From assembly GCF_004005905.1 (NCBI RefSeq), contig NZ_SACO01000003.1:186001-250000 (forward strand): a stretch of 64,000 bases of DNA, read 5' to 3'. The notes beneath the pieces are model-generated. The model was not told where the DNA came from and did no database searches. It worked only from the letters and a program-made list of their open reading frames with translations. Made by a program: the position numbers and the translations under genes. This document shows positions 16,370 through 25,807 of the stretch, in pieces (position 1 is the stretch's first letter; every line of letters begins with the position of its first letter). The DNA comes from Novosphingobium umbonatum. Lineage in GTDB: Bacteria; Pseudomonadota; Alphaproteobacteria; Sphingomonadales; Sphingomonadaceae.

Positions 16370-17647
16370 ATGACCGGCGAAACGCAAGGTTTGAACCCCA
16401 AGGCGGGTCGGCAGCGCTGGGTGGTTTGCGGGCTTTTGTTCGCTGCAACCGCCGTCAATTACATCGACCGTCAGATGATCGGCGTGTTGAAGCCCACGTT
16501 GAAGGCCGAAATGGGCTGGCACGAGAGCGACTTTGCCACCATCGTCTTCTGGTTTCAGGTCGCCTATGCCTTGGGCTATTTCGGCTTTGGGCGCGTGGTG
16601 GACGTGCTGGGCGCAAGGCTGGGCTATGCGGTGGCGATTGTGGTTTGGACCATCGGCCATATGGCGCATGGTTTTGCCAGCGGCGTTTCCAGCTTTGCCG
16701 CCGCCCGCTTTGGACTTGGCGTGGGCGAGGCGGGCAATTTCCCCGCCGGTATCCGCGCTGTGGCCGACTGGTTCCCGCAAAAAGAACGCGCCTATGCGAT
16801 TGGCTTGTTCAACGCGGGCGCCAATGTGGGGGCGATTATCACCCCGCTGCTGGTGCCTGCGCTGGTGCTATGGTTTGGCTGGCGCGCGGCTTTCTTCATC
16901 ACCGGCGTGTTTGGCCTGACGTGGCTGGCGGCTTGGTGGGCGATCTATCGCCACCCATCGCAACAGCCCAAGCTGACCGAGGGCGAACGCGCATGGATTT
17001 CGCAGGACGCGCAGGACACGGTGGAAAAGATCGGTTGGGGCAAGCTGATCGCCCGCCGCGAGACCTGGGCCTATGCCCTCGGCAAGTTCCTGATCGATCC
17101 CGTCTGGTGGTTCTTCCTGTTCTGGCTGCCGGGCTATCTGTTCGACCGTTATCACCTTGACCTCAAGAGCTTTGGCCTGCCGCTTGCCGCCATCTACATC
17201 CTGTCGGATCTGGGCAGCATTGCCGGTGGCTGGATGTCCTCCGCCATGATGCGGCGCGGCTATTCGGTGAATGTGGCGCGCAAGGTGACCATGTTGCTCT
17301 GCGCCCTGCTGGTGCTGCCGATCTTTGTGGCGCAAGATATTGATAGTGTTTGGGGCGCGGTGCTGATCATCGGTCTGGCAACGGCTGCGCATCAGGCTTT
17401 CTCGGCCAATCTCTACACTCTGCCGTCCGACCTGTTCCCCCGCGCCGCCGTGGGCAGCGTAGTGGGCATCGGCGGCACGGTGGGCGCGCTGGGCGGCATG
17501 GGTATGGCTTTGTTCACCGGCTATATTCTGGACAAAACCGGCAATAATTATCAGGTGCTCTTCGCGCTCTGCGCCAGCGCCTATTTGCTGGCTCTGGCCT
17601 GCGTTCATCTGCTCAGCCCGCGTCTGGCACCCGCTGCGGTAGACTGA
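16370..17647 (+). CDS. MFS hexuronate-type transporter (ACS family)
   Basis: 425 residues with about 12 predicted membrane helices. The N-terminal NYIDRQMIGVL and the region around GVGEAGNFPAGIRAVADWFP are characteristic of the anion:cation symporter subfamily that contains ExuT (galacturonate/glucuronate) and GudP. It starts 50 bases after the hydratase-fold gene in the same direction. It would bring monomeric or unsaturated uronates across the inner membrane after the TonB receptor and periplasmic enzymes have acted. Name ExuT-like; actual substrate inferred. Confidence 0.87.
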   Translation: MTGETQGLNPKAGRQRWVVCGLLFAATAVNYIDRQMIGVLKPTLKAEMGWHESDFATIVFWFQVAYALGYFGFGRVVDVLGARLGYAVAIVVWTIGHMAHGFASGVSSFAAARFGLGVGEAGNFPAGIRAVADWFPQKERAYAIGLFNAGANVGAIITPLLVPALVLWFGWRAAFFITGVFGLTWLAAWWAIYRHPSQQPKLTEGERAWISQDAQDTVEKIGWGKLIARRETWAYALGKFLIDPVWWFFLFWLPGYLFDRYHLDLKSFGLPLAAIYILSDLGSIAGGWMSSAMMRRGYSVNVARKVTMLLCALLVLPIFVAQDIDSVWGAVLIIGLATAAHQAFSANLYTLPSDLFPRAAVGSVVGIGGTVGALGGMGMALFTGYILDKTGNNYQVLFALCASAYLLALACVHLLSPRLAPAAVD

Positions 17648-17667
17648 AGGCATCTTTGATCCTTGCG

Positions 17668-17702
17668 GGGACCGGTAGGGCTGCCTATGCCTTGCCGGTC
17701 CC
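17668..17702 (+). terminator. Probable terminator after the uronate transporter
   Basis: An inverted repeat GGGACCGG (17668-17675) and CCGGTCCC (17695-17702) with further partial pairing in the loop, followed by a short T-rich stretch, 20 bases after the carrier's stop. Confidence 0.6.
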
Positions 17703-17726
17703 TTTGCATTTCAAGGTTGTGCATTC

Positions 17727-18500
17727 ATGAACTCTCCCGCCCTGTCCCGCCTGTTGGCCATCATGGCGCGCCTGCGCGATCCTGAAAGCGGCTGCGAATG
17801 GGATGTGGCGCAGACTTTCGCCACCATCGCCCCCTATACGATCGAGGAAGCCTATGAAGTGGCCGATGCGATCGAGCGCGAGGACATCCCCGCCCTGCGC
17901 GAGGAATTGGGCGACCTGCTGCTGCAAGTGGTGTTCCATAGTCGCATTGCCGAGGAAGCGGGCCATTTCCATTTCGACGATGTGGCCGCCGCGATCAGCG
18001 ACAAGATGGAAGCGCGCCACCCGCATATCTTTGGCCAAGAGGATAACGAGGGCCAATCGCGCGAAATCCGCTGGGAAAAACTGAAGGCAGAAGAACGCGC
18101 GGCCAAGGGCGCTACCAGCGCACTGGATGGGGTGGCTCTTGCCCTGCCCGCGCTGATGCGGGCGGAAAAGCTGCAAAAGCGGGCGGCAAGGGTCGGATTT
18201 GACTGGCCCGATGTAGCCGGCCCTGCCGCCAAAGTGGCGGAAGAGGTGGAAGAATTGGCGCAGGCGCAAAGCCAGCAACATCGGATCGAGGAGGCAGGCG
18301 ATTTCCTGTTCGCCGCCGTCAATCTGGTGCGCGCCTATAGCATAGCGCCCGAGGAAGCTCTGCGCGCCGCCAACGCCAAATTCGAGCGCCGCTTTCACGG
18401 TATGGAGGCTCTGGCCCGCGAACAGGGCGTGGATTTCGCCAAGCTGAGCCTCGATGAACAGGAAGCGCTTTGGCAGGCAGTGAAAAAGCAGGAGGCCTGA
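17727..18500 (+). CDS. mazG: MazG nucleoside triphosphate pyrophosphohydrolase
   Basis: 257 residues, the usual MazG size. The N-terminal domain carries the EEAYEVADAI and EELGDLLLQVVFH helices with the metal-binding E-E-x-x-E-D pattern; the C-terminal repeat has EVEELAQA and EEAGDFLFAAVNL. It hydrolyses NTPs to NMP and pyrophosphate, clearing odd nucleotides and affecting (p)ppGpp signalling. It faces hflX tail to tail, and its stop codon lies inside a perfect hairpin. MazG next to hfq-hflX is a familiar neighbourhood in this class. Confidence 0.93.
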   Translation: MNSPALSRLLAIMARLRDPESGCEWDVAQTFATIAPYTIEEAYEVADAIEREDIPALREELGDLLLQVVFHSRIAEEAGHFHFDDVAAAISDKMEARHPHIFGQEDNEGQSREIRWEKLKAEERAAKGATSALDGVALALPALMRAEKLQKRAARVGFDWPDVAGPAAKVAEEVEELAQAQSQQHRIEEAGDFLFAAVNLVRAYSIAPEEALRAANAKFERRFHGMEALAREQGVDFAKLSLDEQEALWQAVKKQEA

Positions 18501-18513
18501 GCGTCAGGCCTCC
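18491..18513. terminator. Shared hairpin between mazG and hflX
   Basis: A perfect 10-base inverted repeat GGAGGCCTGA / TCAGGCCTCC with a GCG loop. The left arm contains the mazG stop codon and the right arm ends 4 bases before the hflX stop. No strong T tract follows, so it may be a bidirectional or Rho-assisted terminator. Confidence 0.6.
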
Positions 18514-18517
18514 CACC

Positions 18518-19873
18518 TTACAATTGCAGGAAACGCCCGAATTCGCGGGGCGTTAGGCGCACAGTCATGCGGCGATAGGTTTCATCCTCGGCATCCGCCT
18601 CATCCTCCAGCACCTCGCCATGGGCGTGGAGCCACGCCAGGCGCAGACCATCCGACACCGGCAGCGTAAAGGAATGTTCGCGCGCATCATCGGTCAGAAG
18701 ACGATTGGCGGCGGCCAGCAATTCCTCGCAGCCCTCGCCCGTCAGCGCGGAAAGCGGGACGACCACCTCATCCTCATGCGCAGCCTCACGCGCAGCATGC
18801 CACAGATGGGCGGCGCGTTCAGGCTCCAGCAGGTCCCATTTGTTCCACACTTCGATGATCGGAACCTGCGGCGCCTGTGTGCCCTCCTCCAGCAAGCCCA
18901 GATCTTCCAGCACGGAAAGCACCTGCGCCTTCTGTGCGGCTGTGTCAGGATTGGCTATGTCGCGGACATGGACCACCACGTCCGCCGCCGTCACTTCTTC
19001 CAGTGTAGCGCGGAAAGCGGCCACCAATTGCGTGGGCAGATCGGAGATGAAGCCCACCGTGTCCGACAGGATCGCCTTGTCCAGACCGGGCAGGCGGATC
19101 GCCCGCATGGTCGGGTCCAGCGTGGCGAACAGCAGGTCCTGCGCCATCACATCCGCGCCGGTCAGGCGGTTGAACAAAGTGCTCTTGCCCGCATTGGTAT
19201 AGCCGACCAAGGCGATCACCGGCCAAGGCGCCTTCTCGCGCCGGTCACGGTGCAGCCCGCGCGTGCGGCGCACCTGCTCCAGCTCGCGGCGGATGCGCGC
19301 CATGCGGTCGCGGATCATGCGGCGGTCGGCCTCGATCTGGGTTTCCCCCGGACCGCCAAGGAAGCCGAAGCCACCGCGCTGACGCTCAAGGTGAGTCCAG
19401 CTGCGCACCAGACGGCCCGCCTGATAATCCAGATGCGCCAGTTCGACCTGAAGCCGCCCTTCCGCCGTGGCCGCCCGCTCGCCAAAGATCTCGAGGATCA
19501 GGCCCGTGCGGTCGATCACCTTGCGTTTCAGCTTTTCCTCAAGATTGCGCTGCTGCACCGCCGATAGCGCGCCATCGACGATGATCAGATCCGCCTCATG
19601 CAGGGTGCAGGCGGTGGCGATGTTCTGGATCTGGCCTTCGCCAAACAAGGTGCCGGGCCGCGCCTCGCGAATGGGCAGAGGAAAAGCGTCGGCGATCACC
19701 AGCCCGATGGCCAGTGCCAAACCCTTGGCTTCCTCTACCCGCGATTCGGTGTCCGTTGCGCTGGCCCGCCCGCGAAATTCGGGGCAAACCACCAGCGCAC
19801 GGGCGCCTCTTGTGACCTCACCGGTCAATTCATCAGAAATAATCAGGCTCCTGCGTCTTCTTCGCCGTCCCAA
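18518..19873 (-). CDS. hflX: GTPase HflX
   Basis: About 430-451 residues. HflX N-terminal domain ([18 protein letters not shown]), the conserved glycine-rich loop [15 protein letters not shown], then the G domain: G1 [10 protein letters not shown]3 DTVGF, G4 NKWD. It is a ribosome-splitting GTPase active in stress. There is no ATG start: the open frame begins with TTG at 19873, inside the hfq end. An AGGAG directly at the hfq stop is followed 4-7 bases later by two ATT codons, so an AUU start near 19840 or the TTG near 19828 is also possible. Coordinates use the longest frame. Confidence 0.92.
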   Translation of the reverse strand: MGRRRRRRSLIISDELTGEVTRGARALVVCPEFRGRASATDTESRVEEAKGLALAIGLVIADAFPLPIREARPGTLFGEGQIQNIATACTLHEADLIIVDGALSAVQQRNLEEKLKRKVIDRTGLILEIFGERAATAEGRLQVELAHLDYQAGRLVRSWTHLERQRGGFGFLGGPGETQIEADRRMIRDRMARIRRELEQVRRTRGLHRDRREKAPWPVIALVGYTNAGKSTLFNRLTGADVMAQDLLFATLDPTMRAIRLPGLDKAILSDTVGFISDLPTQLVAAFRATLEEVTAADVVVHVRDIANPDTAAQKAQVLSVLEDLGLLEEGTQAPQVPIIEVWNKWDLLEPERAAHLWHAAREAAHEDEVVVPLSALTGEGCEELLAAANRLLTDDAREHSFTLPVSDGLRLAWLHAHGEVLEDEADAEDETYRRMTVRLTPREFGRFLQL

Positions 19874-20448
19874 TCACCGGTCAGATCGACCGGACCCAGC
19901 GGCTGAATGGTCGATACGGCGTGCTTATAGGCAAGCTGCACATAGCCTTCGCGTTCCAGCATCATGCAGAACAGGTCATAATTGGCCACGCGACCCTGCA
20001 ACATCACGCCATTGACGAGGAACATCGTCACCTGAACGCTGGACGAGCGGATCGAGGACAGGAACACATCCTGCAACAGGCGGGCCTTCTTGCCATTTTC
20101 CGCGCCTTGCGAGAACAGGCGGGTGTCGATGGGCTGGCTGGGCATGATGGTCGAAACAGCGTGCTTATACACCAGCTGCGACTGGCCATCACGGCGCAAC
20201 AGGATCGAAAAATTGTCGAACCACGTCACAATGCCCTGCAGCTTCACGCCCTTCACAAGGAACATGGTCACAGGGGTCTTGTTCTTGCGCAGATAGTTCA
20301 GGAACTGGTCCTGCAGGTTCTGGCCACCTTTGCCCACCGGCAGGGGGGCAGGGGCGGCAGTTTCCACGGCGGCGTTTGCGTCTTCCACCTCGGTCTCAAC
20401 CGGCTTGGAACGAGGACGGGCGGAAAGAGTGCGTCCGGTGGTCGTCAT
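19843..20448 (-). CDS. hfq: Tandem (two-domain) RNA chaperone Hfq
   Basis: 201 residues from the ATG at 20448 (AGGAG 9 bases upstream), against about 70-100 for ordinary Hfq. A Pro/Ala-rich tail (1-42) precedes two complete Hfq Sm domains, about 43-105 and 122-185, each with its own LQD helix and the Sm2 motif YKHAVST. Domain 1 keeps the basic rim (Arg54, Lys55) and distal-face Lys69; domain 2 has Ser in the rim (RSSS) and Met149 in place of that Lys. Three such chains could form a pseudo-hexamer with alternating faces. It follows ntrX and precedes hflX, as in other alphaproteobacteria. Confidence 0.95.
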   Translation of the reverse strand: MTTTGRTLSARPRSKPVETEVEDANAAVETAAPAPLPVGKGGQNLQDQFLNYLRKNKTPVTMFLVKGVKLQGIVTWFDNFSILLRRDGQSQLVYKHAVSTIMPSQPIDTRLFSQGAENGKKARLLQDVFLSSIRSSSVQVTMFLVNGVMLQGRVANYDLFCMMLEREGYVQLAYKHAVSTIQPLGPVDLTGDWDGEEDAGA

Positions 20449-20629
20449 GGGCTTTTTACTCCTATGTTTGTTGGCGGCCGCCAATACGGTCCGCATTCTG
20501 GACCGGCCATGAAGGGAGCCGGTCCGAAGTCTTGTGCCTCTTCTCTATCGCTTCGCAGTCGCAGCGTAAATGGGCTTTTTGACGCTATAGTGACCAATGT
20601 GGGACGTATTTCCGCAATCAGGGCGCGAT

Positions 20630-22021
20630 CTAATCCTCGCCTTCCTCGTCATCGCGCTTATCCACCATGCCCAACAGCTTCAACTTGCGGTGAAGAGCAG
20701 AGCGTTCCATCCCGATAAAGGCCGCCGTTTTGGAGATATTTCCCGAAAAACGGCGGATTTGTACGCGCAAATATTCCCGTTCGAAATTCTCGCGCGCCTC
20801 GCGCAGCGGCACGCCCATAAGGGTGGACATGCCCCCGTCACCGGCCATGCGCCCATGGTTGATCTCGGCGGGCAGCATATCCAACTCTACGCGGCCCAAT
20901 CGGTCACGCGGGGCGAGAATCACTGTCCGCTCCACCACATTGCGCAATTGGCGCACATTGCCGGGCCATTCATAGGCCTGCAAAGCCGCCATCGCCTCCA
21001 AGGAAATATCCGGCGGGGGCAGGCCATGCTCATTGGCATAACGGGCAAAGAAATGGTCGACCAGAGCGGGAATATCCTCGCGCCTTTCGGCCAGCGATGG
21101 CACCACCACCGGCACTACATTCAGGCGATAGAACAGATCCTCGCGGAACCGCTTTTCAGCGATTTCCTTCTCCAGATTGCGACTGGTGGAGGAAACCACC
21201 CGCACATCCACCCGCAATTGCCGGTTGCCACCCACGCGAACAAAGGCCTGATCAGTCAACACCCGCAGGATGCGCGCCTGTGTGGACAGCGGCATATCGC
21301 CCACTTCATCCAGATAAAGCGTGCCGCCATCGGCCAGTTCCAGCAGACCCGCCCGCAGCAATTGGCCATTGGCTTCCTCGCCGAACAGCTCCTCCTCAAA
21401 CCTCTCCGGCGTGATCCGCGCCGAATTGACCGAGACAAAGGGCTTTTCCGCACGCGGACTCCACGAATGGAGCAGGCGCGCCGCCACCTCCTTGCCCGCA
21501 CCGGACGGGCCGGAAATCAGCAAGCGGCTGCCGGTGTTGGCCACGCGCTTCAGCGTGGCGCGCACATGGTTGATCGTGCTGGAACTGCCTTGAAATTCGG
21601 TGCCCTGTTGCGCCGTATCCAGCTTCAACCGCGCATTTTCACGCCGCAGCTTTTCGGTTTCGGTGGCACGGGCCACCAGATGCAGCAGACGTTCGGTTTC
21701 AAAGGGCTTTTCAATAAAGTCCACCGCACCGCGACCAATCGCCGCCACCGCCGTGTCAATATTGCCATGGCCGGAAAAGATGATGACCGGCAATTCCGGC
21801 TCGCGCAGCTTGATCGCGTCCAGCACTTCCAGCCCGTCCATCGGGCTGCCCTGTAGCCATACGTCCAGCAGCACCAGCGAAGGGCGCCTTGCGTCCACCG
21901 CCGCCAGCGCCGAGCCGCTATCGCCTGCCGTGCGGCACTCATAGCCTTCGTCGGACAGGACGCCTGCGACCAGCTCGCGGATATCCTTCTCATCATCGAC
22001 GATCAGAATTTCGACAGCCAT
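20630..22021 (-). CDS. ntrX: Nitrogen response regulator NtrX
   Basis: About 463 residues from the ATG at 22021 (a GTG pair just upstream is possible). Receiver domain (1-120; Asp in LLDVWLQG), AAA+ domain (about 140-370; Walker A GPSGAGKE, Walker B-like LYLDEVGD) and C-terminal Fis-type HTH (GNISKTAAFIGMERSALHRKL). The sigma54-contact GAFTGA loop is missing: the region reads FGEEANGQLLRAG. This is usual for alphaproteobacterial NtrX and suggests it regulates ordinary sigma factors. It lies 24 bases after ntrY. Roles in this class include nitrogen, redox and envelope control. Confidence 0.95.
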   Translation of the reverse strand: MAVEILIVDDEKDIRELVAGVLSDEGYECRTAGDSGSALAAVDARRPSLVLLDVWLQGSPMDGLEVLDAIKLREPELPVIIFSGHGNIDTAVAAIGRGAVDFIEKPFETERLLHLVARATETEKLRRENARLKLDTAQQGTEFQGSSSTINHVRATLKRVANTGSRLLISGPSGAGKEVAARLLHSWSPRAEKPFVSVNSARITPERFEEELFGEEANGQLLRAGLLELADGGTLYLDEVGDMPLSTQARILRVLTDQAFVRVGGNRQLRVDVRVVSSTSRNLEKEIAEKRFREDLFYRLNVVPVVVPSLAERREDIPALVDHFFARYANEHGLPPPDISLEAMAALQAYEWPGNVRQLRNVVERTVILAPRDRLGRVELDMLPAEINHGRMAGDGGMSTLMGVPLREARENFEREYLRVQIRRFSGNISKTAAFIGMERSALHRKLKLLGMVDKRDDEEGED

Positions 22022-22045
22022 GCTGCTCACCACCCTCTCACTTGA

Positions 22046-24310
22046 TTAAACGCCATGTTCCGCAGCCTCTTCATCATGCAGCGGATCGCGGGCAAAGCGC
22101 AAGCTGACGCGGGTGCCGCCGCCGTCCACGCTGGCAAAGCCCATTTCGCCGCCATGTTCCTCCACAATCTTTTTCACGATCGCCAGCCCCAGCCCCGTGC
22201 CCTTTTCGCGGGTGGTGACATAGGGTTCGACGATCCGCTCACGGTCCTGCGGCAGACCGATGCCATTGTCGGTAATGCTGGCCACCACGCTATCGCCCTG
22301 CACGGTCAGCGCCAGTTCGATCTGGCCCCTATAATCCGCATGGGCAATTTTCTGCTTGGCTTCAACAGCTTCCGTTGCATTTTTCAAAACATTTGTCATC
22401 GCCTGACCAAATTGGTGGCGGTCGCAAGCGATCAGGCCCAGATCATCCTCCACCCGCATGGTGAAGACAATGTCGGTGCGCGCCACTTCCTGCAGGAACA
22501 GGGCCTGACGCGCCAGATCGGCGGGGTCCTCGGTGCGGAACACCGGCTTGGGCAGGCGGGCAAAGGAGGAGAACTCGTCCACCATCTTGCGCAGGTCGCC
22601 CACCTGCCGGATGATCGTGGCGGTCAATTCCTCGAACAATTCGGGCGCCTCCACGATCTGGCGGCGATAACGGCGGGACAGGCGCTCGGTGGCCAGCTGG
22701 ATCGGGGTCAGCGGGTTTTTGATTTCATGCGCGATGCGCCGCGCCACGTCGGACCATGCCGCCTGCCGCTGGTCAAGCAATTGCCGCGTGATGTCTTCAA
22801 AGGTGATCACATGGCCGCTGATGGCGCTGCCGCTGCGGTTGGCCGTCACTTTCACCGCCAAAGTCATCAGATCGCCGCCACGGTCGGCGGGCATGCTATA
22901 TTGCACCACCCCACCGCCCTTGCCGCGCCCCTCGCTGTCGGACAGCATGGTCAGCAATTGGGGCGCGATATCGGCCAAGGGCTTGCCCACAGGCGCGCCA
23001 TCCTGACGCCCCAGCAGCAGCATTTGCGCCGAGGAGTTCATCAGCCGCACACAGCCCAGCGCATCGAGCGAGATCACCCCCGCAGTCACCGATTCCAGCA
23101 CCGCCTCCATAAAGGCGCGCCTTTCATCGATCTGCAAATTGGCGCGGACAAGGGCCGCCGTCTGGCGCTCGATCTGTCCTGTCATGCGGTTGAAGGCGCG
23201 GTTGAGCAGGCCGATTTCGTCGCTGCTGGCCTGCCCTTCGATGCGGATGGCGTAATTGCCATCGCCCACTCGCCGAGCAGCCCCCACCAGCGCATAGAGC
23301 GGCTGCACCTGCCTGTCGGCAAAGCGCAGAGCCAGCCAGACCGACAGGCCCACCAAAGCCAGCGACACCACAAACAGCGCGATATTAAACCGCAACTGGA
23401 GCAAACGAGCTCTTTGCGTCAGCACCTGATAGGCGCGCACGATATTGTCGGCACGCCGCCCCTGACTGATCGCCAACAAGTCGGAGGTGCGCGCGGCATA
23501 GAGGTATAGCCCGCTGCGCTGGTCGATCAGGGTTACCGCCTCGATCCGGTCGGCTTTGGCATTGACCACAATCGGCTCGCCATTGTCGATCCTGCGGCGC
23601 TCCTCGGGCGTGATGCGAACCCGCGCGTCATCCTTGGTCGGATCGACAATCGCCACCGTGATCATATGCCCATCGGGCGCCTTTTGCTGGATCGCCACTT
23701 CGTCCAGCCCGCGTTGCAACACCTGATAGGACAGGCTCTGCTGGAACTCGAGGCTAACAATATTGGTCTGGCTTAGGATATAGCGCAGGTCGCTGGTCAT
23801 CGCGATGGCTTCGTTGGAAACGTCGCGCTGCGATTGCTCGTAATAGCCCTGCGCCAGCTTGTTCGCGTTTTCCAGCAGTCCGCGCGAATTGTCGGAGAAC
23901 CAGAATTCCACGCCCGACTGGAACAGCCACGAGGCGAAGATCACCACCAGCAGCGTTGGCACCGCCGCGATGACCGAGAACAGCAGCACCAGTTGGGTAT
24001 GCAATTGCCCCTTGCCGCCAATGCTTTCCGCCGCGCGCCGCACCGCCATGCCGCGCCCGATCAGCACCAGAATGGCCATGGCCGGCACCAAAGTCGCCAC
24101 CAGCAAAGTGGCGGTCATGCCGGTGGGCAGCAGTTCGCCCTTGGCCGACTGGTCCGAAACCGCCAGCCAACTGGCCAAAGTAGCGCCAAGAAAGGCGACA
24201 ACCGAGGCCACCCAGATATAGGGAATGACATTGGTCCGCCGCACAGCGATGATCGCCCGTCGCAACCAGCGCGGATATTTGCGCGAAACCTTGATCCCTT
24301 GCGATGCCAT
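22046..24310 (-). CDS. ntrY: Membrane sensor histidine kinase NtrY
   Basis: 754 residues from the ATG at 24310 (AGGA 6 bases upstream). Helices near 25-50, 70-90 and 110-135, a periplasmic region to about 305, another helix, then HAMP (LALRFADRQVQPL), a PAS domain, HisKA with phospho-acceptor His in RRIAHEIKNPLTP, and HATPase (NVLKNATEAV, GIGLPQDR, GTGLGLAIVKKI). It phosphorylates NtrX. It is in line with ntrC upstream and ntrX downstream. Confidence 0.95.
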   Translation of the reverse strand: MASQGIKVSRKYPRWLRRAIIAVRRTNVIPYIWVASVVAFLGATLASWLAVSDQSAKGELLPTGMTATLLVATLVPAMAILVLIGRGMAVRRAAESIGGKGQLHTQLVLLFSVIAAVPTLLVVIFASWLFQSGVEFWFSDNSRGLLENANKLAQGYYEQSQRDVSNEAIAMTSDLRYILSQTNIVSLEFQQSLSYQVLQRGLDEVAIQQKAPDGHMITVAIVDPTKDDARVRITPEERRRIDNGEPIVVNAKADRIEAVTLIDQRSGLYLYAARTSDLLAISQGRRADNIVRAYQVLTQRARLLQLRFNIALFVVSLALVGLSVWLALRFADRQVQPLYALVGAARRVGDGNYAIRIEGQASSDEIGLLNRAFNRMTGQIERQTAALVRANLQIDERRAFMEAVLESVTAGVISLDALGCVRLMNSSAQMLLLGRQDGAPVGKPLADIAPQLLTMLSDSEGRGKGGGVVQYSMPADRGGDLMTLAVKVTANRSGSAISGHVITFEDITRQLLDQRQAAWSDVARRIAHEIKNPLTPIQLATERLSRRYRRQIVEAPELFEELTATIIRQVGDLRKMVDEFSSFARLPKPVFRTEDPADLARQALFLQEVARTDIVFTMRVEDDLGLIACDRHQFGQAMTNVLKNATEAVEAKQKIAHADYRGQIELALTVQGDSVVASITDNGIGLPQDRERIVEPYVTTREKGTGLGLAIVKKIVEEHGGEMGFASVDGGGTRVSLRFARDPLHDEEAAEHGV

Positions 24311-24382
24311 CGTGTCCTGATTACAACGACACTGTGGCACAAATGCAAGGGAAAAGCGTTCGCTAGACCAAATGCCTGCCCA

Positions 24383-25804
24383 TCACACCGGACGGCGCAG
24401 GAAATGGTCGGGATCAATCGCCAGATCGACCAGTCGTTTTCGCAAAGTATTGCGATTGATCCCCAGAATTTGCGCGGCGCGCAACTGGTTGCCGCCGGTC
24501 TGGCCAAGGATTTCGGTGAAAAGCGGCTTTTCAAACGCGGCCAGCGCCGCATCATAGATCGTGCCCGCCGCAGGCTGATGCGCGGCCAGCCACAGCGCCA
24601 CCGCCTGCTCAAGGCTGACCGGCCCGCCGGTGGGCGCTTCCTCCGCCCGCGACGGCGCGATCAACATCGGTTCCAGCGCGGCGGCGTCGATAATATCCTC
24701 ACGCGCCAACAGGGCGAGGCGGTAGATGAAATTGCGCAACTCGCGCACATTGCCGCGCCAAGGCTGCTGCGACAGCAGGATCAACGCTTCCTCGGTCAAC
24801 TGGCGGCGCGGCAGCCCCTCCCCAGCAGCCAGCACGAGGAAATGGCGGGCCAAGGCAGGAATGTCATCGGCGCGCTCTCGCAAGGCAGGCAGGTGGATCG
24901 GCACCACATTCAGGCGGTAATAAAGATCCTCGCGGAACTGGCCCGCCGCGATCATTGGTTCCAGATCCTTGTTGGTGGCGGCGATAATGCGGGTGTCGAT
25001 CCGCACTTCCTCGCGCCCGCCCACGCGGCGGATGCTGCCCGATTGCAAAGCGCGCAGCAGGCGGGTCTGGGCCTGCATCGGCATATCGCCAATTTCGTCA
25101 AGGAACAAAGTGCCCCCCGCCGCCTGCTCGAATTTGCCCACATGGCGCGCCACAGCGCCGGTAAAGGCGCCTTTCTCATGGCCGAAAAGCTCGCTTTCGA
25201 TCAGATCCGCCGGAATGGCCGCCGTGTTCACCGCCACAAAGGGCCCGTGCTGGCGATGGCCCAATTGATGGATCGCCTCGGCCACCAATTCCTTGCCCGT
25301 GCCGGATTCGCCAAGGATGAGCACGGTCAGATCATTGCGCAAAACGCGGGTGATCATGCGATAGACCGCCTGCATCGAGGCAGAACGCCCTACCAGCGGC
25401 AGCCCCTGCCCCGCTTCATCCTCCAGCCCGATGGCTCCGGCCTGCCCGCTCTGGCCAGCGGCCTGGCGCACCGTCCGCACCAATTCGTCAATGTCGAAAG
25501 GTTTCGGAAAATATTCAAACGCGCCTTTGTCCGAGGCCCGCACCGCCGTATCCAGCGTGTTCTGTGCGCTCAGGATGATCACTGGCAGATCAGGATGGGA
25601 AGCGCGAACCTGCCCCAGCGATTCAATGCCGTCGCCATCGGTCAACATCACATCGGTCACTAGCGCGGAATAGCGCCGCTCCAGCAACAGCCGGTCCCGC
25701 CCCGCGATGGAATCGCAACGGGCCACATCAAAGCCCTCGGCCTCCAACGCGGCGGTGATCACAATGGCGATGGACTCATCGTCCTCAACCAACAGGATGC
25801 TCAT
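24383..25804 (-). CDS. ntrC: Nitrogen regulator NtrC, sigma54 activator
   Basis: 473 residues. Receiver domain (1-120; Asp near 52 in LVTDVMLTDGD), AAA+ domain with Walker A GESGTGKE and an intact sigma54 loop ESELFGHEKGAFTGA, Walker B TLFLDEIGDMP, and C-terminal HTH (GGNQLRAAQILGINRNTLRKRL). It activates sigma54 promoters under nitrogen limitation when phosphorylated by NtrB. It begins 3 bases after ntrB, so the two are translationally linked. The intact loop contrasts with NtrX next door. Confidence 0.96.
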   Translation of the reverse strand: MSILLVEDDESIAIVITAALEAEGFDVARCDSIAGRDRLLLERRYSALVTDVMLTDGDGIESLGQVRASHPDLPVIILSAQNTLDTAVRASDKGAFEYFPKPFDIDELVRTVRQAAGQSGQAGAIGLEDEAGQGLPLVGRSASMQAVYRMITRVLRNDLTVLILGESGTGKELVAEAIHQLGHRQHGPFVAVNTAAIPADLIESELFGHEKGAFTGAVARHVGKFEQAAGGTLFLDEIGDMPMQAQTRLLRALQSGSIRRVGGREEVRIDTRIIAATNKDLEPMIAAGQFREDLYYRLNVVPIHLPALRERADDIPALARHFLVLAAGEGLPRRQLTEEALILLSQQPWRGNVRELRNFIYRLALLAREDIIDAAALEPMLIAPSRAEEAPTGGPVSLEQAVALWLAAHQPAAGTIYDAALAAFEKPLFTEILGQTGGNQLRAAQILGINRNTLRKRLVDLAIDPDHFLRRPV

Positions 25805-25807
25805 GGC

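Noticed and set aside
24331..24348. Possible sigma54 promoter (TGGCAC...TGC) upstream of ntrY
   Set aside because: The spacing between the GG and GC elements is 7 bases rather than the required 10.
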